Source: Clostridiaceae bacterium
GTDB taxonomy: Bacteria > Bacillota > Clostridia > UBA1212 > DUPL01
Direction of reading: 5' to 3'
Length of the DNA stretch: 64,000 nt
Assembly: GCA_012838385.1 (NCBI GenBank)
Contig: DUPL01000044.1
Span: 19,642-83,641 of the forward strand
Numbering within the stretch: the first letter of the stretch is position 1; each line of letters begins with the position of its first letter. Made by a program: the position numbers and the translations under genes. This document shows positions 58,901-64,000 of this stretch, piece by piece. The notes under the pieces are model-generated. The model had not been told where the DNA came from. It did not search any database and saw only the letters and a program-made list of their open reading frames with translations.

Positions 58901-61303
58901 AATTATACAGTTCCAACAAGGGATTTGGTGTTCTACAACGGATATGGCGGTTTCTCAAAGGACAGCTATGGCATGTACAATGAGTATTTAATTGATGTTC
59001 TGTATTCTCAAAACCGCTTTATTACAACTCCAAGACCATGGATAAACACGATTACTGGGACCAATTTTGGATTTATTGTTTCAGAGAGCGGTTCTGGATC
59101 AGTTTGGCATATAAACAGTAGGGAAAACAGATTGACACCCTGGTACAACCAACTGGTCAGAGACCCTTCAGGGGAAACAATCTATATTCAAAACATGAAA
59201 AATGGGGAGTACTTCTCTGCTACCCCAATGCCCTGTGGACACAATGTTTTGTTTGAGGTGCGCCATGGGCATGGATATTCAGTGTTTAATGGAAAGGCAC
59301 CTGGTTTAAATACAGAGCTTGTGGTGTTCGCTGCTCAGACCAAACCCGTAAAGCTTTCTTTGCTTAGCATCACAAACACAACTGAGGAGGATATGCAATT
59401 GAGGCTGGTTTATTACGTAAGACCGGTTCTTGGAGACTATCTGTCCAAGCGCGGGTTTTACACCGTTACTTCTGTGGACGCTGAAAACGATGCTCTTCTA
59501 GCAAACAATTATAGAGTTGACAAGTTTGGAGAACTGACGGCTTTCATAAGCTCATCGTTGTCAATGGACGGCTATACGGGTGATGATCTGGAGTTTAAAG
59601 GGATAAACGGAACGTTGGCCGCACCTGCTGCCCTGCTTCCAGAAAACAGCTTGTCTAACTCATGCGGGGCTGGCTTGTCACCCTGCATGGCGATGACAAG
59701 CAGCATATTGATAAAAGCAGGTGATACCTTCCAACTTGTGTATATGCTGGGTCAAACTAATTCAGATGAAGAACGTGTGGAGATTATAAAGGAGTTCAAG
59801 AGTACGTTCAATGCAGGACAGGAACTAAACAGAGTAAAAGAGTACTGGCATAATTATGTAACCCAGGTTGTAGTTGATACACCAGACAAAGCCATGAACA
59901 TTCTGATGAACGGCTGGCTGTTGTATCAGATCAAAGCATGCAGGCTGGAAGGAAGAACTGCCTTCTATCAGTCGGGTGGAGCTTTTGGTTTTAGAGATCA
60001 GCTTCAAGATTGCCTTGCATTGCTGCATGTCGACCCTGAGCGTGTGAAAAAGCAGATACTGCTACATGCATCAAGACAGTATGAGGAAGGAGATGTACAG
60101 CACTGGTGGCATGAACCATCCGGAGCAGGTATAAGAAGCAGGTACAGTGATGACCTCTTGTGGCTGCCTTACTGCGTTTACTACTATTGCATGCACACAC
60201 AGGATTACGACATTCTGAAAATTGAGGTTGCATATTTGAAAAGTCCTCCACTATCCGATGCGGAGCATGACAGATATGAAATATGTGAAGTTTCGGAATT
60301 AAAGGAATCTTTGATAGATCATTGCATAAGAGCTATGAAGTTTGCATTGAAGCTTGGTAAACGCGGTCTTCCTCTAATGAGAGGCGGAGACTGGAATGAT
60401 GGAATGAACAATGTGAAGGGAGAAAGCGTATGGCTTGCATGGTTCTTATGTACCGTAATGGACAACTTCAAGAAACTATGCAAGGCTGCTGGTATTTACT
60501 CTGACCACGATTTTGTTCAGTCCATTGACAGAATTACCAATGATATTGTCAAATCTATAGAAGAATACTGTTGGGACGGCAATTGGTATGTCAGAGCATT
60601 TTTCGAGGATGGCACTCCTATCGGCAGCCATACATCGCCAGAGTGTTCAATAGACTCGTTGGCGCAATCGTGGAGTGTTATCAGTGGTAGAGGAGACAAA
60701 GAGCGTGCAGTCTCAGCATTGGAATCAGCGGTCAAAAGGCTTGTTGACTTTGACAAGGGGATTATAAAGCTTTTGACGCCTGCCTTTACTGGAGAGCACA
60801 TGAATCCGGGATATATTGCGGCATATCCTCCGGGTATTAGAGAAAACGGTGCTCAGTATACCCATGGTTCAATCTGGCTTGCTAAAGCCTTGCTCGAATT
60901 TGGCTGGTATGATCAAGGTTACGAATTGTTAAATATTCTGAACCCGATAAACCATGCCAGAACACAGCAAGAAGTGAATATGTATAAAAACGAGCCCTAT
61001 GCTGTTTCTGCAGATATATATACAGATGATAAAAACATAGGGCTTGGTGGATGGAGTTTTTACACCGGTTCTGCCAGCTGGCTGTACAAGACAATGCTGG
61101 AAGACTTCCTGGGAATAACAAGAAGAGGAAACATGCTCATTGTTAATCCAAGAATACCGTCATCGTGGCCAGGTTATACAATCAGGTACAGATTTGGCAA
61201 CACCGTATATCATATAGAAGTAAAGAATAAATCTAAAGCCAATATGGAATCGAAAACAATCCAGCTCGTTGATGACGGCAGTGAACACAAAATAACTATT
61301 TAG
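52934..61303 (+). CDS. Cyclic beta-1,2-glucan synthase (GT84 - glycoamylase-like - GH94)
   Basis: A 2789-residue membrane enzyme of the NdvB/ChvB/Cgs type, which builds linear beta-1,2-glucan from UDP-glucose, controls its length by phosphorolysis and closes the ring. Two helices at about 386-443 precede a GT84 domain (metal motif TIDADTF near 609; SHDLIEGS near 715; RRLHRWTRGDWQ near 750). More helices follow (about 800-930), then a glycoamylase-like domain (about 1040-1430; YGYCEAVDYTQGRMGVV, MAHHLGMS), two GH94 beta-sandwich regions, and the GH94 catalytic barrel with GGDWNDGMNNV at about 2484-2494 (likely general acid Asp2486). The GTG start has AGGAGGTG 5 bases upstream. It is monocistronic. 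Length matches the Gram-negative enzymes. Confidence 0.9.
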   Translation: MIFKEVLGRDSFIKRAEMAAHSHHIKGKCKKWPRHLPKPQELKDVIENTYRRIASRYIEERSVAMPAEEWIADNYHFIKGQLNTFEDLGKQIKYLPMIERSDIKGYSELRIYSICSEIVEYTDGLVDEGAISDYLDSYQKISPLKTAELAVIAPMLRLALLNRIALVCKMTDRVTEERHESELMFNRYVNYIEGKGASNRALEKWISSVGDLSPVFAETILRLAAKWSDDTEQFRNILKRKLAGRGITLDELIAKEHKTRSALGVSVGNAITGLNNLTSIHWSALLKKLSIVEQILLKDPVDVFSKMGRQSRTYYVYLIDVYARRMGVSAESVAMTAIELASASSSPQHVGYYLYKEGYRDLKKAVSEKFKTRKPMFSIKPRGLQAGVMFLTSLAIFSVILGFLPLIYIIYAITRNYNGIVINLLLAAGLILPLLVIVQNIAIPILQKIFAKLYPPRPLPHMDFSSGIPDDCKVMCIIPAVIDSPERAKDLVRQLEILYLANREDNIYYSLVGDFKESPRQTEDMDRSIVKAAYDSVEELDKKYGVDNRFFFFYRERVFYEKENKYMGYERKRGAIIEFNNLLIGKSNSFKSNAKGDMPDIKYVLTIDADTFVPGGSIRQMVEIMEHPLNVPVVKDNVVVDGYGILQPSIVQGMSYKSPNFFTSCYSCQPGVDCYFSQTSDFYFDTCYEGIFTGKGMYNPALFNALLEDAFPDNSILSHDLIEGSYLRTAFASNIRFYDSFPGSYDSYVRRLHRWTRGDWQLLPFKKKTIIDKKGRKRKNPLNFLSIFKINANFIRSLLAPSVLLTYIIGMLALRSYFVFWHVLLAITMYLPFILSPSLGLLKQCTLRIVFLPHEAYVMADSIVRTLWRVYVSRKNLLSWVTSADSEKLTKGSFAYYCKNMWFSFIAAIIIPGITTPIWFFAPFVAKIISNNKCDKVVDEAENRRNRSIGILSRKIWAFYEDYAGKQDNYLPPDNVQFEPVYSIAHRTSPTNIGYLILSCVIAYNMGYITFCNMIERLENIMNTIDRMEKWKGHLYNWYDTISLVPLTPIFVSTVDSGNLMAALLCSAQIIRETVERHDSEDNKLYRDKVITSQAHGLLDLINTLNEYADVERKVDKEAVESFLNNSEKTIEEWNYVLSHYNSDSNFENVNQNESTKAFALRVKLKGAVSAFIEELNIDSISICRDRANEIIKRMEDLALGFDFKPLYNEQKQLFSVGYSLNERRRSGAHYDIVASEARLTSYLAIAKGDVGYEHFFKMARRYSEETGVLLSWAGTTFEYLLPEAFFKVCEDSLWRKVCDIAVEIQMEYGKEYGIPWGVSESCFNAMEVNMNFKYKAFGVPELGIRRNPNTERVVSPYSSLMAIDRKPDEVIKNLERFKEVGAYGIYGYCEAVDYTQGRMGVVKSFMAHHLGMSFAAIANFALDDLIRENFSAIPLVESCKWLLTEKMPCKHLRKWKLVSGNHILGFLTKKAYIGNRKAYDDRQNDKKDRYNELGTQENHECNHAADLREITSFGGALPDCHLLSNGNYHVMITADGVGYSKCGEIGITRWFGGIEREIVGFFIYVRVRETGEVFSLTYNPVAKKADKQVVYFYNDRALFKRRDGDLESELEIFVSPEENAEIRRVKFTSNSEQNLHLEVTCVCELTMTSWMSHQSHPAYSDLMIVTEANPSEYTLIAKRKYKDEPSNLTYACMVASSKSGDISAFSYDTDFLTFMGRNRDYENPKSMEANAPLSGNHGAVITPCFSMRCMISVPAGESDTLAFTLGYAESRDAIYEIVDKFRNIRNTERALSLAETRCVIEQEYVEVLPGERKAFLSTLSHIVFMSPVRILFSGAISRGQDIVASLWELGISGDNPIVTVFAQKIENYNFLERMIRMWRFFSFRGFVLDLAIITEEGGEYVSSQKDAAESLAAKALAGSYHVRGNIYVIQPMEKNRRALECLLAASCIVLKPSSQSQENAKAVAGKEKLYRNMIMAGNEFALRNKEGINYTVPTRDLVFYNGYGGFSKDSYGMYNEYLIDVLYSQNRFITTPRPWINTITGTNFGFIVSESGSGSVWHINSRENRLTPWYNQLVRDPSGETIYIQNMKNGEYFSATPMPCGHNVLFEVRHGHGYSVFNGKAPGLNTELVVFAAQTKPVKLSLLSITNTTEEDMQLRLVYYVRPVLGDYLSKRGFYTVTSVDAENDALLANNYRVDKFGELTAFISSSLSMDGYTGDDLEFKGINGTLAAPAALLPENSLSNSCGAGLSPCMAMTSSILIKAGDTFQLVYMLGQTNSDEERVEIIKEFKSTFNAGQELNRVKEYWHNYVTQVVVDTPDKAMNILMNGWLLYQIKACRLEGRTAFYQSGGAFGFRDQLQDCLALLHVDPERVKKQILLHASRQYEEGDVQHWWHEPSGAGIRSRYSDDLLWLPYCVYYYCMHTQDYDILKIEVAYLKSPPLSDAEHDRYEICEVSELKESLIDHCIRAMKFALKLGKRGLPLMRGGDWNDGMNNVKGESVWLAWFLCTVMDNFKKLCKAAGIYSDHDFVQSIDRITNDIVKSIEEYCWDGNWYVRAFFEDGTPIGSHTSPECSIDSLAQSWSVISGRGDKERAVSALESAVKRLVDFDKGIIKLLTPAFTGEHMNPGYIAAYPPGIRENGAQYTHGSIWLAKALLEFGWYDQGYELLNILNPINHARTQQEVNMYKNEPYAVSADIYTDDKNIGLGGWSFYTGSASWLYKTMLEDFLGITRRGNMLIVNPRIPSSWPGYTIRYRFGNTVYHIEVKNKSKANMESKTIQLVDDGSEHKITI

Positions 61304-62571
61304 TTGTTTGAGTAGAATACTTTGAAAAGTTTGTGTATCATAAACGGATCCTTGGAACCGCCAAGTTCCCTTGCAGAATGCATGGAAAGCATGGGACTAC
61401 CAATGTCTACCGCTGTAATTCCATATTCAGCTGATAGCATAGGTCCTATTGTTCCCCCGCCTCTTACATCGCTTCTATTTGCATACTCCTGCAAGGGAAT
61501 ATCATTCTTCTTGCAAAGAGTCTTAATATAAGCAGTTGCTTTTGCATTGGATGCATAGGATTGGTTTGAGTTGTGTTTAAGCACAGGGCCCTTATTCAAG
61601 CAAACATGCATGTGTGGATCGTTTTTATCTGGGTAAGCAGGATGTGCTGCATGTGCCATGTCGCCGGATATGAGAAACGATTTGAAAAGTGCAATGTATT
61701 TCTTCTCCTTGGACATGTCAAAGCTTTCAAAAATCCTGTCAAGAATCATATCGAGAAAATTGGACCTAGCACCCCTGTCACTGAGTGAGCCGCATTCTTC
61801 GTGGTCGAAGGCTACAGCGATGGCGTTTTCCATCATATTATCGCATGACTCTATAAAACCGGTAAAAATACTATATACCATGGACAGATCATCAAGTCTT
61901 GGAGAGGAGATAAACTCCTTGTTCAAGCCTACGAATGTTCCAGGAGATGCATCGTAAGTCATTAAATCAAAACTTAATACATCATCCTCGGTACAATTTG
62001 CTTCCTTTGCAAGAAGACTAATAAATGCCTGCCCATTATCTTCCTGCGCAAACAGCGGTGACAATTCATTTTGGATGTTGAACTTAACGTTTTCATTTAC
62101 CTCCCTGTTCATATGGATAGCAAGACTTGGAATTATGGCTATGGGTTCCGAAATGTTTATATAAACCTTTCGGATTGAATCTTTCTCTTTAACATAGACA
62201 ACACCAGCTAGTCCTAGCGGCCTGTCAAGCCATGAGTAAAGTATGCTGCCACCGTAACCTTCAACATTAAGAAGTTCATAGCCACCTTTAATGAATGACG
62301 ATGTCGGCTTAATTCTAAAACAAGGCGAATCTGTATGTGCGGCAGCAATCTTAAAGCCTTTTTCCAAATCACTGCTTAGGTAAAAGGCTGCAATGGATGT
62401 GTCTTTGTTGACAACATAATATAGTTTGCCTTGTTCAAGTTCCCAGCTGGATTCAACATCCAGCCCTATGGCATTCTTTTTATCAAGCATGTCCTTAAGT
62501 TTATTGACCGCATGGTAAGGTGTAGGCGATCCGTTTATATATTCCAACATGGATTGTGCATACGAGTTCAT
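61300..62571 (-). CDS. M18 family aspartyl aminopeptidase
   Basis: A 423-residue binuclear metal aminopeptidase that removes acidic N-terminal residues. The ligand motifs appear as AAHTDSPCFRIKP (near 80), SPRLDDLS (near 235), DHEECGSLS with the catalytic Glu pair (near 270), SGDMAHAAHPAYPDKNDPHMH (near 320), and the final MLSMHSARE. The start at ATG 62571 is set by GGAGG 5 bases upstream; an in-frame start at 62643 would add a stretch with no site. It converges on the glucan synthase (4-base overlap) and diverges from ispD. Confidence 0.94.
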   Translation of the reverse strand: MNSYAQSMLEYINGSPTPYHAVNKLKDMLDKKNAIGLDVESSWELEQGKLYYVVNKDTSIAAFYLSSDLEKGFKIAAAHTDSPCFRIKPTSSFIKGGYELLNVEGYGGSILYSWLDRPLGLAGVVYVKEKDSIRKVYINISEPIAIIPSLAIHMNREVNENVKFNIQNELSPLFAQEDNGQAFISLLAKEANCTEDDVLSFDLMTYDASPGTFVGLNKEFISSPRLDDLSMVYSIFTGFIESCDNMMENAIAVAFDHEECGSLSDRGARSNFLDMILDRIFESFDMSKEKKYIALFKSFLISGDMAHAAHPAYPDKNDPHMHVCLNKGPVLKHNSNQSYASNAKATAYIKTLCKKNDIPLQEYANRSDVRGGGTIGPMLSAEYGITAVDIGSPMLSMHSARELGGSKDPFMIHKLFKVFYSNN

Positions 62572-62625
62572 AAATACCTCCGAGTAAAATGATATATCAA
62601 GTCTAGTATACATGAATTTTGCTTT

Positions 62626-62643
62626 GTCCACAAACGTAAACAA
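62626..62643. promoter_or_regulatory. Degenerate operator-like copy in the M18/ispD intergenic region
   Basis: GTCCACAAACGTAAACAA matches the second copy at 62678-62695 at 15 of 18 positions. It is less symmetric than that copy. Confidence 0.4.
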
Positions 62644-62677
62644 TATGTGTTAATATTAATAAACTGGTCTGAGCAAA

Positions 62678-62695
62678 GTCTACAAATGTAGACAA
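62678..62695. promoter_or_regulatory. Palindromic operator candidate (TACAnnTGTA type) overlapping the ispD -35
   Basis: GTCTAC/GTAGAC inverted repeat (62678-62683, 62688-62693) with an AAAT centre, containing TACAAATGTA. This is the core pattern bound by BlaI/MecI/CopY-type repressors. It covers the likely -35 of ispD and lies on the upstream side of the M18 gene. Confidence 0.5.
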
Positions 62696-62717
62696 GTTAT
62701 TTGCGTAAAGATATAAT
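62689..62717 (+). promoter_or_regulatory. Promoter of ispD
   Basis: TAGACA (62689-62694) and TATAAT (62712-62717) with a 17-base spacer; the -35 overlaps the palindrome. Confidence 0.6.
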
Positions 62718-62735
62718 AGGTAAAAAAAGAATAGG

Positions 62736-63446
62736 ATGATTGGATTGAACATTGCAGTCGTTTTGGCTGGTGGAACAGGTCAAAGAGTTGGCGGTGATAT
62801 GCCAAAACAATTTATGGATATAAACGGTATTCCAATGATTATAAGAACAATAAAAGCCTTTGAAGAACATGATGAAATAGACATGATTCTTGTAGTTTGT
62901 CTTGAAGAGTGGAACGGTAAGCTATGCAGTTTGCTGGACAAGTATAATGTTATGAAGGTCAAGCAAATTGTCGGTCAAGGAAATACAAGGAGAGAATCAT
63001 CATTTAATGCAATAAAAGCATTAAATGATGTTTGTAAAGACGATGATATTATCCTTATACATGACGCTGCAAGGCCAAATTTATCGTATAAAATTATCGC
63101 AGAGAATATAAGAATGGCAAAAAACACGGGAGCATGCGAAACGGTTATTCCGGTTCAGGATACCATTGTTGTCAGTATGGATGGTTTACATGCTCATGAA
63201 AAACCATCAAGAGACAAGCTGTATATCGTTCAAACACCTCAGAGCTTTAAGTACTCTATAATCAGGCATGCCCATAACTACTATTTGGAAAGTAAAAGGA
63301 ATGAGTTAAAAGTGCCCGATATAACAGACGACACAGGATTGCTTCTTTTTGCAAACATTCCTGTTTCTTTAGTAGAGGGAGACAAGTTCAATATCAAGGT
63401 TACATCACCTGAAGACTTTGTTTTAATGGAAGCTATAATAAAATAG
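62736..63446 (+). CDS. ispD: IspD/TarI family cytidylyltransferase
   Basis: A 236-residue enzyme that transfers CMP to 2-C-methyl-D-erythritol 4-phosphate (IspD) or ribitol 5-phosphate (TarI). VVLAGGTGQRVGGDMPKQF (about 8-26) binds CTP; IHDAARPNL, VQTPQSF, ITDDTGLL and FNIKVTSPEDF complete the family pattern. The LAGGTG form and PMIIRTIKAF are also seen in TarI-type members, and no ispF or tar gene adjoins it, so the acceptor is not settled. The start has no strong ribosome binding site; TTG 62745 is an alternative. Confidence 0.82.
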   Translation: MIGLNIAVVLAGGTGQRVGGDMPKQFMDINGIPMIIRTIKAFEEHDEIDMILVVCLEEWNGKLCSLLDKYNVMKVKQIVGQGNTRRESSFNAIKALNDVCKDDDIILIHDAARPNLSYKIIAENIRMAKNTGACETVIPVQDTIVVSMDGLHAHEKPSRDKLYIVQTPQSFKYSIIRHAHNYYLESKRNELKVPDITDDTGLLLFANIPVSLVEGDKFNIKVTSPEDFVLMEAIIK

Positions 63447-63746
63447 GAATTTAAATATGCTAAAAAATCATATTTTTAATATTGGGAAATAGACAGATTC
63501 TGTAAAAGGCGTGTTTTATGCCAAACTGTCAACTGCAGACATGTAATCAAGCTTATAAACTTGCCTGTTTTATCTAAACCTAGAAGACATCTTACATATA
63601 ATTACACTAAACGGGAAATAAGCCCAACATGGACACCTGATTGAATTTGTGGTAATCTTCACATGCTTAATACTCGGAGCAACATCTGCAGTCTAGCAAT
63701 AGCACCAACTGTCACAAGGCAAAAATTTTTAACAGGAGGCTGTAAG
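63447..63746. other. 300-base intergenic region before the RAYT-like gene
   Basis: No convincing coding frame. It begins with a weak hairpin, AAATATG (63453-63459) and CATATTT (63469-63475) followed by TT, that could terminate ispD. A 5-bp hairpin GGCGT/ATGCC lies near 63510. AACTGTCA occurs near both ends. No REP-like palindrome is certain. AGGAGG at 63734-63739 belongs to the next gene. Confidence 0.4.
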
Positions 63747-64000
63747 TTGCGACGTCCAAAAAGTGTGTTTCATGAAACGTATCATATTGTTAACAGAGGC
63801 TTTGGCGGTATAAATATTTTTAGAAATGACAAAGACAAGAACAAATACCTTGACTTGCTTGCAAAAGGAGCTGAAAAGTACAGTGTGGACATTATTGCCT
63901 ATTGTCTTATGGACAACCACTACCACTTGTGTGTCAGCTCCAGGAATGAAGAGTATGCAGATATATCAAGTTTTCTTAGATATGCAAATTCTCAATATGT
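63747..64000 (+). CDS. REP-associated tyrosine transposase-like protein, cut by window edge
   Basis: The first 84 codons of a Y1/HUH transposase of the RAYT type. The N-terminus RRPKSVFHETYHIVNRGFGG, IFRNDKDKNKYLDLL and the metal-binding HUH motif in CLMDNHYHLCV are characteristic. The start is TTG 63747, with AGGAGG 7 bases upstream. The catalytic tyrosine would lie beyond the window. Such genes are often single-copy, domesticated elements; mobility cannot be judged here. Confidence 0.85.
   Translation, partial: MRRPKSVFHETYHIVNRGFGGINIFRNDKDKNKYLDLLAKGAEKYSVDIIAYCLMDNHYHLCVSSRNEEYADISSFLRYANSQY

Noticed and set aside
52934..61303. Simple cellobiose phosphorylase
   Set aside because: GH94 motifs are present, but the protein is three times too long and has membrane helices plus a GT84 domain, fitting cyclic glucan synthase.

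Overview
The window reads as chromosomal DNA of an anaerobic, Gram-positive, low-to-moderate-GC clostridium. Evidence: strong AGGAGG-type ribosome binding sites, TTGACA/TATAAT promoters, a DUF1540 protein, a tungsten-type aldehyde ferredoxin oxidoreductase, a NuoE/NuoF-based flavin bifurcation complex, and an amidase carrying type I dockerin modules. The dockerins point toward the cellulosome-forming Acetivibrio/Ruminiclostridium group, but that placement is inference from gene content.

Layout. 1-3.9 kb: murC (cut by the left edge) diverges from a MacB/FtsX-type ABC exporter. 3.9-11.7 kb: a small DUF1540 gene, then a sigma-A promoter, a Moco/Tuco-like riboswitch with a terminator/antiterminator switch, and a tightly overlapping nine-gene operon: a lipoprotein with a sulfite-oxidase-type molybdopterin-binding fold, an ECF S component, a second lipoprotein fusing that fold to an alkaline-phosphatase-superfamily phosphodiesterase, a third membrane-anchored protein of the same fold, EcfA, EcfA', EcfT, a MobB-like GTPase and a protein-kinase-fold protein. 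11.7-15.8 kb: an SDR, then on the minus strand ferredoxin - AOR - MoaD-like carrier, with a divergent ThiF/MoeB-like E1. Together 4.3-15.8 kb looks like uptake or salvage, finishing and use of a pterin-based Mo/W cofactor. This is the best candidate for an undescribed system.

15.9-28.2 kb: housekeeping genes (prs, pth, mfd), a membrane-anchored PrsA/SurA-like protein, a secreted protein ending in a sortase-like NPPTGE signal, a GH3-family protein lacking the usual catalytic residues, and pepF. 28.2-33.8 kb: two GT-C glycosyltransferases with extracytoplasmic jelly-roll domains plus a polyprenyl-phosphate glycosyltransferase, a likely surface protein glycosylation unit. 33.9-42.0 kb: mostly minus strand, with a flavodoxin, a GpsA-like dehydrogenase, a lipoprotein, tRNA-Lys(CTT), two ABC-2 transporter pairs and a surface protein with a CBM9-like fold.

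42.2-47.2 kb: an amidase with two dockerins and an altered zinc ligand, a UDP-sugar pyrophosphorylase, and a PP2C-fold membrane protein with a long Pro/Thr/Glu tail. 47.2-52.8 kb: a three-gene complex resembling the Stn (Sporomusa-type Nfn) bifurcating transhydrogenase, followed by queT. 52.9-61.3 kb: one giant cyclic beta-1,2-glucan synthase gene (GT84, glycoamylase-like, GH94). 61.3-64.0 kb: an M18 aminopeptidase diverging from an IspD/TarI cytidylyltransferase across a region with TACAnnTGTA-type operator candidates, then a RAYT-like transposase cut by the right edge. No CRISPR array, rRNA or prophage was seen.
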